NCBI GenBank assembly: GCA_902584445.1
Contig: CACHZY010000009.1
Location: 1-64,000 of the forward strand
DNA length: 64,000 nucleotides
Direction of reading: 5' to 3'
Source of the DNA: an uncultured Bacteroidota bacterium
GTDB lineage: Bacteria; Bacteroidota; Bacteroidia; Flavobacteriales; Flavobacteriaceae
Shown piece after piece: positions 27,784 through 36,500 of this stretch. Each line of letters starts with the position of its first letter. The stretch's first letter is position 1. The notes under the pieces are model-generated. The model saw nothing but the letters and a program-made list of their open reading frames with translations. It was not told the DNA's origin and searched no databases. Made by a program: the position numbers and the translations under genes.

Positions 27784-28480
27784 AAACAATATCTTTTTTG
27801 GATTAACTTTAATAGTAATAATTTTATTATCGGCATTCGCTCACCAACAAAATAAGCGACGTAAAATTGGATCCATAAGTATTAATTTTAAGAGTGATGG
27901 ACCCAAGTTCTTATCCCCATCATTCGTTAATAAATTGTTAATACAAAATATTGGTGAGCTTTCAAGTGAGACTAAAGATAGTTTAGATTTGAGTAGACTT
28001 GAAACTTTACTTGAAAATACGCCTTATATTTTAAATGCTGAGGCTTTTTGTTTTCCAGAAGGTACTTTAGGAATTAATATTTTAGAGAAAAAGCCACTTG
28101 TCATGATTCAAGGAGATAATTCTTATTATTTGGATAATTTTGGAAGTGAATTTCCTGTTTCTGAGTCTTATAGTCCATTGATTCCTATTTACAATGGAGA
28201 ACTTAATAGTTCTAATAAAAATAACCTTTTGACACTGGTAAATTTTTTTAATGAAGACCCTTTTTTGAAAAGTGAAATAGAAACAATTTATAATAAATCT
28301 AATTCTTTTTATGTGGGACTTAAATCCTATGATTTTGAAGTTGAAATTGGAGGTATGTCTATGATTTTAGATAAGCTTTTAAAACTTAAAGTTTTCTGTA
28401 CTTATCAAGAAAATAATGAATTAGAAAAAAAATATAAACTAATTAGTTTAAAATTTAAAAATCAAATAGTTGGATCTTAA
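27773..28480 (+). CDS. ftsQ: FtsQ-like cell division protein
   Basis: A 235-residue bitopic protein: short N-terminus, one membrane helix (about residues 8-24), then a POTRA-like domain (SISINFKSDG onward) and a beta domain. Sequence is poorly conserved, but position between murC and ftsA, size and topology fit FtsQ/DivIB. It should link FtsL/FtsB to FtsA. Overlaps murC by 11 bp. Confidence 0.88.
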   Translation: MKLKNNIFFGLTLIVIILLSAFAHQQNKRRKIGSISINFKSDGPKFLSPSFVNKLLIQNIGELSSETKDSLDLSRLETLLENTPYILNAEAFCFPEGTLGINILEKKPLVMIQGDNSYYLDNFGSEFPVSESYSPLIPIYNGELNSSNKNNLLTLVNFFNEDPFLKSEIETIYNKSNSFYVGLKSYDFEVEIGGMSMILDKLLKLKVFCTYQENNELEKKYKLISLKFKNQIVGS

Positions 28481-28490
28481 AAATAAATAT

Positions 28491-29816
28491 ATGAAGAATT
28501 CAAATATTTCTGTTGGTTTAGATATTGGAACGACAAAGATAGTTGCAATGGTTGGAACTAAGAATGAATTTAATAAAGTTGAAATACTCGGTGTAGGTAA
28601 GTCAAAAAGTTTAGGAGTACATCGTGGCGTAGTTAACAACATCACACAAACAATTCAATCTATTAATCAAGCAATTGAGGAAGCCAAATCCCTTTCAGGG
28701 GAAGTTATAGACGAGGTTGTAGTTGGAATTGCAGGACAGCATATTAGGAGTTTACAGCATAGTGATTATATTACCAGACCTAATCCACAAGAAGTCATTT
28801 CAATTGACGATGTAGAACGGCTGATTCAACAGGTTTATAAGTTGGTTATGCTTCCTGGAGAGGAAATTATCCACGTTTTACCTCAAGAATACAAAGTGGA
28901 TGGTCAAGCTGAGATCAAAGAACCTATAGGAATGTATGGAGGAAGGTTAGAGGCCAATTTTCATGTTGTAGTCGGTCAGGTGTCATCCATTAAAAATATT
29001 GGAAGGTGTGTTAAAAGTGCAGGTCTTAATATGGGTAATATTACTTTAGAACCTTTGGCTTCATCTGAGGCTGTATTAAGTCAAGAAGAAAAAGAGGCTG
29101 GAGTAGCATTGATTGATATTGGTGGTGGAACTACAGACTTGGCTATTTTTAAAGACGGTATCATTAGGCATACAGCGGTAATTCCTTTCGGAGGAAATGT
29201 TATCACAGAGGACATTAAAGAGGGTTGTTCAATAATTGAGAAACAGGCTGAGTTATTAAAAATTAAATTTGGGTCCTCATGGCCTGGTGAAAATAGAGAT
29301 TCTGAGATTGTTTCTATTCCTGGATTAAGAGGAAGAGAGCCCAAGGAAATTTCTCTTAAGACGCTATCCAAAATCATTAATGCAAGAGTTGTCGAAATCA
29401 TTGAACAGGTTTTTCTAGAAATTAAAAATTATGGCCACGATGATCAAAAAAAGAAACTTATTGGTGGGGTAGTTATTACTGGAGGTGGAAGTCAATTAAA
29501 GCATTTGAAGCAACTAGTTGAGTATATTACAGGGATGGATACTCGCATTGGATACCCTAGTGAACACTTGGCGGGGGATACCGGAAAAGCTGAGACTAGT
29601 CCGATTCTTGCCACTGCGGTTGGATTACTAATGAACGCACTTGATCATCATAAAGAAATTGTCAGTCAAGATGAAGATAAGTTTGAAGATATTCAAGGAG
29701 AAACTGATAGTGAACAGAGTAATAAGTCAGAGGATATTAATCCAATGGTTGATAGAAGAAAAACCATTTTAGATAGGTGGGTCGAAAAGTTTAAAGAATT
29801 CTTAGATAACGCATAA
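28491..29816 (+). CDS. ftsA: Cell division protein FtsA
   Basis: An actin-fold ATPase that tethers FtsZ to the membrane. SVGLDIGTTKIVAMVG is the phosphate-1 motif, LIDIGGGTTDLAIF phosphate-2 and ITGGGSQLKHLK the adenosine motif. The C-terminus (ILDRWVEKFKEFLDNA) is the expected amphipathic membrane helix. I chose the ATG at 28491; an upstream TTG at 28470 lies inside ftsQ. 441 residues. Confidence 0.96.
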   Translation: MKNSNISVGLDIGTTKIVAMVGTKNEFNKVEILGVGKSKSLGVHRGVVNNITQTIQSINQAIEEAKSLSGEVIDEVVVGIAGQHIRSLQHSDYITRPNPQEVISIDDVERLIQQVYKLVMLPGEEIIHVLPQEYKVDGQAEIKEPIGMYGGRLEANFHVVVGQVSSIKNIGRCVKSAGLNMGNITLEPLASSEAVLSQEEKEAGVALIDIGGGTTDLAIFKDGIIRHTAVIPFGGNVITEDIKEGCSIIEKQAELLKIKFGSSWPGENRDSEIVSIPGLRGREPKEISLKTLSKIINARVVEIIEQVFLEIKNYGHDDQKKKLIGGVVITGGGSQLKHLKQLVEYITGMDTRIGYPSEHLAGDTGKAETSPILATAVGLLMNALDHHKEIVSQDEDKFEDIQGETDSEQSNKSEDINPMVDRRKTILDRWVEKFKEFLDNA

Positions 29817-29828
29817 ATATTTTTCTCA

Positions 29829-31811
29829 ATGGATTCAGAAATGAATAGTAATTTTAGTTTTGATTTACCCAAAAATAAAAGTAATGTCATCAAGGTTATC
29901 GGTGTTGGCGGAGGCGGAAGTAATGCAATTAATCACATGTTCAAAAAAGGAATTAATGGGGTTGACTTTGTAATTTTAAATACTGATGCACAAGCATTAA
30001 ATGATAGCCCTGTTCCAATTAAAATCCAGTTAGGTGCTACTTTAACTGAAGGTCTTGGGGCAGGTGCTAACCCAGAGGTAGGAGCAATGGCTGCTCAAGA
30101 AAGTTTTGAGGAAATTAAAAACCTTCTGTCGACCCAGACTAAAATGGTTTTTATTACTGCTGGGATGGGAGGGGGTACTGGTACTGGAGCTGCGCCAATT
30201 ATTGCAAAAATGGCAAAAGAGATGGATATTCTAACTGTGGGAATAGTGACCATGCCATTTCAATTTGAAGGAAAATTAAGAATTGACCAAGCAGAACTTG
30301 GTTTGCAAAATATAAAGAAAAATGTGGATGCATTAATAGTAATAAATAATAACAAACTAAGAGAGGTATACGGTAATTTAGGTTTTAAAGCTGGTTTTTC
30401 AAAAGCTGATGAGGTATTATCGACAGCGGCGAGAGGAATTGCAGAAGTCATCACACATCATTACCGACAAAATATTGATCTAAAAGATGCTAGGACTGTT
30501 CTTAAAGATAGTGGAACTGCCATAATGGGTTCTGGATCTGCAAGTGGAGAAAACCGCGCACAAGAGGCAATCATAAATGCACTAGATTCCCCATTACTTA
30601 ATGACAATAAAATCAGTGGATGTAAAAATGTACTTTTATTAATTGTTTCGGGCTCAGAAGAGATTACAATTGATGAAATAGGCAGCATTAATGATTATAT
30701 CCAAGAGGAAGCTGGAAACAAAGCTAATATAATTATGGGAGTTGGAGAAGATGAAAATATAGGAAGCTCTATTGCAGTTACTATTATAGCTACTGGTTTC
30801 GGTTCGGATCAGCAAAATCAGATTGTAAATACTGAGGCAAAGAAAATAATACATACCCTTGAAGATGATCAACCAATTGAACAGTTCTTGATGGGAGAAA
30901 CAAGGGAAATCAAAGGATTTGATTCCCCCATTGATTTGGATCATGATAAATCGATTAAAACTAAAGTTGATCTAGAGGAAGATAATTCTGAAACATTTCA
31001 TGAAGAGAAGAAATATGACTTAGATTCTGATGGAATTTCAATGAAGCCTATACCTCAAGAAATTTTTGATATTCCTGTGATTTCCGAACATATCAATATT
31101 GATGAACTTGATATTGAAAAAGAGAGTGAATCTCTTTCATCAGATGAAATCAATAACTTGGAGGTAGTTTTTGAAATTTTGGAATTCAATTCCACTGAAG
31201 ATCAACCATTAGAATTTGAGGAGGTTTCGGAAGTTACGGATCATGATTTTATTATAAATAACCTTAGCAATGATATACTTGATATGGAAATAGTGGATGA
31301 GGTTGTTATTTGTGCTGATGAAGATTCTGAAAATCAATTCACTTTTGATTTTGCATTAACTACCAAAAATCTGAATGAAATTGATGAAGAAAAGGTTGCT
31401 AACAAATTAGATGATATAGAAAATCCAGTTGAGGATAAAGGCATGAATGAGGCAATGGATTTTAAGTTTGAAATTGTTGAAAAACCTGAAAAATCTGAAT
31501 TATTGGATTTATCCATCGAGAATGAAAATCTAAAACCTGAATCTCCATTTGATAAGAGTATTCAAGAGAGTGTGACCTCTGAAAATGAGAAGAGAAAAGA
31601 GCTTCTAAAAAAATTTAATCATTCCTTTAAGCATAGTTTGAGTAAGATTGATGAATTTGAAAAACAGCCCGCATACAAGCGAATGGGCTTGGATTTAGAG
31701 CAACATTCCTCATCAGATTCAGATGAATCTAGAATTTCATTGGATAAAGATAAAAATGATGATATTCAGTTAAGGTCGAATAATTCATTTTTACACGATA
31801 ATGTAGATTAA
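29829..31811 (+). CDS. ftsZ: Cell division GTPase FtsZ with a long acidic tail
   Basis: FtsZ forms the division ring. The globular GTPase covers about residues 18-330 with [13 protein letters not shown]7-region NTDAQAL (51-57) and the tubulin signature GMGGGTGTG (112-120). A highly acidic linker of about 300 residues follows, rich in D, E, N and S, then the conserved tip [10 protein letters not shown] (651-660) that binds FtsA. At 660 residues it is far longer than E. coli FtsZ, as is usual for Flavobacteriia. It ends the dcw block and is followed by yqeY after 12 bp. Confidence 0.97.
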   Translation: MDSEMNSNFSFDLPKNKSNVIKVIGVGGGGSNAINHMFKKGINGVDFVILNTDAQALNDSPVPIKIQLGATLTEGLGAGANPEVGAMAAQESFEEIKNLLSTQTKMVFITAGMGGGTGTGAAPIIAKMAKEMDILTVGIVTMPFQFEGKLRIDQAELGLQNIKKNVDALIVINNNKLREVYGNLGFKAGFSKADEVLSTAARGIAEVITHHYRQNIDLKDARTVLKDSGTAIMGSGSASGENRAQEAIINALDSPLLNDNKISGCKNVLLLIVSGSEEITIDEIGSINDYIQEEAGNKANIIMGVGEDENIGSSIAVTIIATGFGSDQQNQIVNTEAKKIIHTLEDDQPIEQFLMGETREIKGFDSPIDLDHDKSIKTKVDLEEDNSETFHEEKKYDLDSDGISMKPIPQEIFDIPVISEHINIDELDIEKESESLSSDEINNLEVVFEILEFNSTEDQPLEFEEVSEVTDHDFIINNLSNDILDMEIVDEVVICADEDSENQFTFDFALTTKNLNEIDEEKVANKLDDIENPVEDKGMNEAMDFKFEIVEKPEKSELLDLSIENENLKPESPFDKSIQESVTSENEKRKELLKKFNHSFKHSLSKIDEFEKQPAYKRMGLDLEQHSSSDSDESRISLDKDKNDDIQLRSNNSFLHDNVD

Positions 31812-31823
31812 TTTAAGCATAAT

Positions 31824-32276
31824 ATGTCTTTATTAAAAAACCTTAATGATGAATTAAAAGCTGCAATGAAAGCAAAGGATACGCTTAAACTAGAAGCATT
31901 AAGGGCTATTAAATCAGCAGTCCTATTGGCTCAAACCTCATCTGGTGCTGGAGATGCATTATCTGAAGATGACGAGATTAAATTGCTTCAAAGACTTATA
32001 AAACAGCGAAAAGATAGTGCTGCGATTTATAAGGATCAAAACCGAGATGACCTTGCTGCACCGGAGGAAGAACAAGCTAAGGTAATAGCTAAATTTTTAC
32101 CAGAACAATTATCACTTCATGAAATAGAAAAAATAGTGTCGAGTATTATATTAAAAATAAGTGCAGAGGGGATGAAAGATATGGGAAAAGTAATGGGAAT
32201 GGCAACTAAGGAAATGGCTGGTAAAGCGGATGGAAAAACTATTTCTGATGTTGTAAAGAGGAAACTTTCTATTTAA
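31824..32276 (+). CDS. GatB/YqeY domain protein
   Basis: A 150-residue stand-alone YqeY protein, related to the tail domain of GatB in tRNA-dependent amidotransferase. LLKNLNDELKAAMKAKD, the RLIKQRKDSAAIY helix, FLPEQLSLHEIE and MGKVMGMATKEMAGKADGK (in two parts) are all typical. Its precise function is not established. It sits at the end of the dcw operon, as in many Bacteroidota. Confidence 0.93.
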   Translation: MSLLKNLNDELKAAMKAKDTLKLEALRAIKSAVLLAQTSSGAGDALSEDDEIKLLQRLIKQRKDSAAIYKDQNRDDLAAPEEEQAKVIAKFLPEQLSLHEIEKIVSSIILKISAEGMKDMGKVMGMATKEMAGKADGKTISDVVKRKLSI

Positions 32277-32294
32277 AATAAATCCTTTGCGTAA

Positions 32295-32891
32295 TTATTC
32301 AAGAATTACCCATTGCTTTAATTTAACATCCGTTTCAGAAGAAAGTTCCAAGGTTAGAGAACGGGCCATATAGATACCTGCAGCACGACTAGTTTCACCT
32401 ACAGCAAGGCAAAGTGTAAGATTTTCTTCTGGCACAAATTCTCTACTATCTTCGTTATAGACAAATTTCTGATCGGATGAACTTGTATCACTTTCTAAAA
32501 GTCTTAAACTCATGCCTTTTGAAGCTCCTCCAGGCATTCCTATACAGTAACCGGTAAACTCAACCGAACAAATCTGAAGTGTTTCTTTGTTAAAAAAAAA
32601 CTGAACATCACCACCTCTTGCCTTACAAGAATGTGCATGTAATTCTTCATTGAAACCTCTACCTCGCGTATCAATACAATATCCTAGTTGATCTTGTTCA
32701 TCTAGATTGTCTGCAAGATGAATCACTGGTGAAGGAGTTTGGATAATGGGGGGATTTGCAGGTTTCACATCTACCTTTGTGTCCTCAATTTCATTTTCCA
32801 TAACTTGAGCTGCTCCTTCTTTTTTACAAAAACTTAGGGAAAAAAAAATCAAACACAGTAAGCTTCTGTATTTCAAATTATAATTCTTCAT
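32295..32891 (-). CDS. Lipoprotein with a ricin-B-like beta-trefoil
   Basis: 198 residues with a signal peptide ending SLSFC (lipidated C22), a proline-rich spacer (about 43-58) and a C-terminal domain of about 130 residues. That domain shows three similar units, each opening with a cysteine strand (GYCIDTRG, GYCIGMPG, LTLCLAVG) and closing with an aromatic QxF/QxW-like end (DVQFFF, DQKFVY, LKQWVI), the signature of ricin-type beta-trefoils. It should sit on the envelope and may bind sugar. It converges on yqeY with an 18-bp gap. Fold is inferred from internal symmetry only. Confidence 0.7.
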   Translation of the reverse strand: MKNYNLKYRSLLCLIFFSLSFCKKEGAAQVMENEIEDTKVDVKPANPPIIQTPSPVIHLADNLDEQDQLGYCIDTRGRGFNEELHAHSCKARGGDVQFFFNKETLQICSVEFTGYCIGMPGGASKGMSLRLLESDTSSSDQKFVYNEDSREFVPEENLTLCLAVGETSRAAGIYMARSLTLELSSETDVKLKQWVILE

Positions 32892-33013
32892 TTTTTGATT
32901 TGTTCTCTAATAATTTTATCCTTCAAAGGAACATTAATTTTAATAATTTTCGATATTATTTTATGATTATTAGAATTAATAATCACTCTTTTTTCTAATT
33001 TTGATTTTCAAAT

Positions 33014-33087
33014 GGGGGAGTAGTTCAACTGGATAGAATAACAGATTTCGGCTCTGTTGGTTGGGGGTTCGAATCCTCTCTCCCTCA
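33014..33087 (+). tRNA. tRNA-Arg (anticodon TCG)
   Basis: A 74-nt cloverleaf: acceptor GGGGGAG pairs with CTCCCTC (one G-U), D arm GTTC/GAAT, anticodon stem ACAGA/TCTGT around loop TTTCGGC with anticodon TCG, variable loop TGGTT, T arm with TTCGAAT loop, and discriminator A. CCA is not encoded. A -7-like box TAATTTTG (32996-33003) lies 10 bp upstream. A strong terminator follows. Confidence 0.93.
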
Positions 33088-33094
33088 CAAACGT

Positions 33095-33124
33095 AAAACC
33101 CACAAAGAATTGTGGGTTTTTTTT
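33095..33124 (+). terminator. Rho-independent terminator after tRNA-Arg
   Basis: An 11-bp perfect stem, AAAACCCACAA (33095-33105) with TTGTGGGTTTT (33110-33120), closes a 4-nt loop and runs into further T residues. Two smaller ACCC...GGGT dyads follow at 33125-33134 (also followed by T-run) and about 33145-33155. It is the only clear intrinsic terminator I found in the window. Confidence 0.9.
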
Positions 33125-33295
33125 ACCCAAAGGGTTTTTTTATAACCCTACGGGTCTTAATTTATTTTTGTAAATATCTGTAAAACAATTATTTAAAAAA
33201 TTATTCCTAGAAAACAACTTTATATTTTTGATAATTTTTTTTATATTGCTCACTTCATAAAATTTTACAAAACAATTAAAACCATTAAACCCTAG
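33125..33295. other. Non-coding leader region before the sulfatase
   Basis: Together with the tRNA this fills the 404-bp gap between 32892 and 33295. Apart from the two small ACCC/GGGT dyads it is AT-rich with no frame. TATTTTTG occurs twice (33163-33170 and 33223-33230) and fits TAnnTTTG, but neither has a TTG at the right spacing, so promoter assignment is uncertain. Confidence 0.35.
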
Positions 33296-35038
33296 ATGAA
33301 AAAAAGCACCTTATTTTTTTTACTATGTTTTGTTTTTTTGATTAAATGTGAAAAAGATACAACTCCACCTAATGTAATTCTTATTATCACTGATGATCAA
33401 GGTTATGGGGATTTAAATTTTAACGGAAATCCAAATATAAAAACACCAGCCTTGGATAAATTTGCTACTGAGAGTGTAAGGTTTAATAATTTTTATGTCT
33501 CTCCTGTTTGCGCTCCAACAAGGTCTAGTTTAATGACCGGAAGGTATTCATTAAGAACTGGGGTTAGAGATACATACAATGGTGGAGCAATAATGGCATC
33601 TTCTGAGGTTACTTTAGCCGAAATGCTAAAACAAGCGAATTTCACGACTGGAATCTTTGGTAAATGGCATTTGGGAGACAATTATCCTTCCAGACCCTCG
33701 GACCAGGGATTTGACGAGTCATTAATTCATCTTGCAGGTGGTATGGGACAGGTTGGTGATTTTACAAATTATTTCAAAAAAGATACAAGTTATTTCGATC
33801 CAATTTTATGGCATAATAATGAGCAAAAACCCTATAAGGGTTATTGCTCAGACATCTTCACTGAAAACGCAATTGAATTTATTGAGAAAAATAAAAACAA
33901 TCCCTTTTTCTGTTACCTTTCTTTTAATGCACCTCACAACCCGCTTCAGGTTCCTGATGAATACTATCAGGCTTATAAGACCTTAGATCCAACTGATGGC
34001 ATTGACCCAGAATTAATTCCTAATGAAAAAATTAGCGAAAAAACAAAAGATAACACACGTAAGGTATATGCGATGGTTACCAACATTGATGATAACCTAA
34101 AAAAGCTTTTTAATAAGGTTGATGAATTGGGCATAAAGGACAATACTATATTAATTTTTATGACTGACAATGGACCCCAGCATGCAAGGTATATATCCGG
34201 TATGAAAGGGAGAAAAAGTAGTGTTTACAATGGTGGAATAAGGGTGCCATTTTTTTTGAGATTTCCCGCTATGTTTAGAGGTAACCAAGAAGTCAATCAA
34301 ATTACTGCTCATATTGACCTATTACCTACCCTTTCTAAGTTATGTAATGTTGAAATGCCTAGAGATAGAAAAATAGATGGAAGAAGTTTTATACCTTCAA
34401 TCAATAGTGAGAAACTCCCAGAGAGAAGTTTTTTTTCATATTGGACTAGAAAATATCCTGAATTATTTAACAATATTGCTTTGCAGCGAGGTCAATTTAA
34501 GTTGATTGGGAAGACTGATTACAATTCTCCAATTGAAAATTTTGAATTATATGATACTTATAAAGACCCCTTTGAAAAAAATAATCTTGTAACTCAAAAA
34601 AAATCCATTGCTCTTTCTCTCAAGAAGGAAATGCACCAAACCTTTTTGGAACTAGTTAATTCAGAAAACTTAAAAAACCCTCCAAGAATTATGTTAGGAA
34701 GTGATTTTGAAAATCCAGTTTATCTTAATAGAAATGATGCTGGAGGTCAAAGAGCTGTATGGAACCAGGAGCAGGCTTATTCCTTCTGGAAAGTAGATAT
34801 TAATAAAGAAGGCTTATATGATCTAAAATTTAAGTTTTTAAAACCACTGCCAGCTAATGGTAATATGTATTTAGAAATAGGTCAAAGCATACAGCAAAAA
34901 TTTAATTCTAAAGATAATCTTGATGTGATAGAAATGAAATCTGTTTATCTTCCAAAGGGTTTCAATGATTTTACACCTTTTTATATGTTTCAAAAGGGAA
35001 ATTATTTCCCCCTATATGTTAAAGTTACTGCCAAATAG
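33296..35038 (+). CDS. Sulfatase lipoprotein (S1 family, arylsulfatase type)
   Basis: A 580-residue formylglycine sulfatase expected to remove sulfate esters from a glycan outside the cytoplasm. The signal peptide ends LIKC (C18, lipidated). The catalytic motif is C72APTR, so C72 is matured to formylglycine by an anaerobic or aerobic activator encoded elsewhere. Metal ligands include D33-D34 and the DNGPQ segment; GKWHLG is present. After residue 460 there is an extra C-terminal domain of about 110 residues, predicted all-beta, unlike the compact sulfatase end. It converges on the GH32 gene with a 14-bp overlap, which suggests a shared locus. Substrate is unknown. Confidence 0.93.
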   Translation: MKKSTLFFLLCFVFLIKCEKDTTPPNVILIITDDQGYGDLNFNGNPNIKTPALDKFATESVRFNNFYVSPVCAPTRSSLMTGRYSLRTGVRDTYNGGAIMASSEVTLAEMLKQANFTTGIFGKWHLGDNYPSRPSDQGFDESLIHLAGGMGQVGDFTNYFKKDTSYFDPILWHNNEQKPYKGYCSDIFTENAIEFIEKNKNNPFFCYLSFNAPHNPLQVPDEYYQAYKTLDPTDGIDPELIPNEKISEKTKDNTRKVYAMVTNIDDNLKKLFNKVDELGIKDNTILIFMTDNGPQHARYISGMKGRKSSVYNGGIRVPFFLRFPAMFRGNQEVNQITAHIDLLPTLSKLCNVEMPRDRKIDGRSFIPSINSEKLPERSFFSYWTRKYPELFNNIALQRGQFKLIGKTDYNSPIENFELYDTYKDPFEKNNLVTQKKSIALSLKKEMHQTFLELVNSENLKNPPRIMLGSDFENPVYLNRNDAGGQRAVWNQEQAYSFWKVDINKEGLYDLKFKFLKPLPANGNMYLEIGQSIQQKFNSKDNLDVIEMKSVYLPKGFNDFTPFYMFQKGNYFPLYVKVTAK

Positions 35039-36500
35039 ATTTTAAGGAGCTTACTTTGAATAAGTTAAATATTTCCTTTTCATTACCGATTAATTTGATG
35101 GTTTTGTTGGAGTCATCTGAAATAGCATAATTTGTTGAAACACTATAGCCCTCGTCAATAAAAATTTCAATAGAAGTACGATCTAGTAAAACTCTAAAGC
35201 TTTTAAAACTCCCATTAAGAGAGGGTAACTCAGTATTTTCAAAATAAAATTTTCCTTTTTGATATGATAAAATTTGCCCCCTAATATTAATTTCAAAATT
35301 ATTTACTTTTTCTGGGTTGAAAGATCCGTATAGGTCAATCAGCTCATATCTATTCTTAGCAAGTTTTTTGTTAATGGTTGAGAGCTTATTTTTCCTGTAT
35401 AAATTAGTCCTATGGTATAAACTTTCAATTTCCTTAATCGGCCATCTAAATAACCGAATTCCATCAAGTGTTGTTTTTAATTCCATTGTACATGGGAATG
35501 ACATTTGTTGATTAAATGGCATATCATTATCAACAAACACACTATTCCCTGCTCGCATCCATCCAATAATTACAGTTCTTCCATCAGGGCTATTATTAAA
35601 AGTTTGAGCTGCGTAGTAATTTTTTCCTAGGTCTCCAAGGTATTTTGACTTATTAGTAATCATCGATTTACCATCAAAAATTCCTACTTCATAATCAAAA
35701 CTAGCATCGTATATAAGCCATTTCCTGTTTTGAGAGTTTCCATCCACAGAAAGTTCAACCAAATCCATGCATTCATAAACCCAACTTCTGTCAAAATCAC
35801 TTAGAAATTCCCAATTTTTAAGATCATTTGAATAGAAGAAACGAACTTTACCTAAGTCTTTTTTGTTTTTTCTATCTGCTTTGCTTAACCATAAAACCAT
35901 AACCCACTTTTTAGAAGGTTCGTGCCAAAAAACCTTAGGATCTCTCTCCGTTCTTCTACCTTTTCTGTCTGAAAATCCTTGGTTTGGAACTAGCGGTTTA
36001 CCTTGATCAATTAAATTAAAACTCCTGCCACGATCAATACTATAGGCTGCTGATTGATAAAAAGGATCTTTATTTTTTTGAGCGTGCGTAAAATAGGCTA
36101 CAATAGCCTTTTCTTTTTCAGTATTTTTCCCCAAGCTGTTTATATTATCTACAACAGCAGTCCCTGAAAAAATAGTACCATTTCCATAGGGCAAAATTGC
36201 ATGAGGTAATTGTATCCACTTTATCATGTCCCTACTTATTGCATGACCCCAAGTCATATTTCCCCAATTAATACTTTTTGGATTGTGTTGAAAAAACATA
36301 TGATATTCTCCTTTATAATAAACAAGGCCGTTGGGGTCGTTTATCCAATTTTTTTTCGAACTAAAGTGAAATTGAGGTCTTAAAACTTGATCATATTTTG
36401 TTGACGCATAACTTTTGAAAGTTTGAAAGCTGTCAATCATTACATTGGATTGCTCTTGGGCTTGAGTAAACAAAAAAATAAATATTAAACAATATCTCAC
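35025..36500 (-). CDS. Glycoside hydrolase family 32 protein
   Basis: A 491-residue secreted GH32 enzyme, a family that cleaves beta-fructosides such as levan, inulin or sucrose. The propeller motifs are WINDPNG (nucleophile D55), RDP (R186-D187-P188, transition-state stabiliser) and YECMDL (acid/base E243), followed by a C-terminal beta-sandwich. A signal peptide precedes residue 16. Start is GTG at 36500, coupled to the stop of the GH39 gene by a GTGA overlap. No fructokinase or SusC/D is nearby, so fructan use is not certain. Confidence 0.92.
   Translation of the reverse strand: MRYCLIFIFLFTQAQEQSNVMIDSFQTFKSYASTKYDQVLRPQFHFSSKKNWINDPNGLVYYKGEYHMFFQHNPKSINWGNMTWGHAISRDMIKWIQLPHAILPYGNGTIFSGTAVVDNINSLGKNTEKEKAIVAYFTHAQKNKDPFYQSAAYSIDRGRSFNLIDQGKPLVPNQGFSDRKGRRTERDPKVFWHEPSKKWVMVLWLSKADRKNKKDLGKVRFFYSNDLKNWEFLSDFDRSWVYECMDLVELSVDGNSQNRKWLIYDASFDYEVGIFDGKSMITNKSKYLGDLGKNYYAAQTFNNSPDGRTVIIGWMRAGNSVFVDNDMPFNQQMSFPCTMELKTTLDGIRLFRWPIKEIESLYHRTNLYRKNKLSTINKKLAKNRYELIDLYGSFNPEKVNNFEINIRGQILSYQKGKFYFENTELPSLNGSFKSFRVLLDRTSIEIFIDEGYSVSTNYAISDDSNKTIKLIGNEKEIFNLFKVSSLKSIWQ

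Noticed and set aside
33163-33230. Two TATTTTTG boxes as sulfatase promoters
   Set aside because: Neither has a TTG at the proper distance, and such boxes are frequent by chance in AT-rich spacers.
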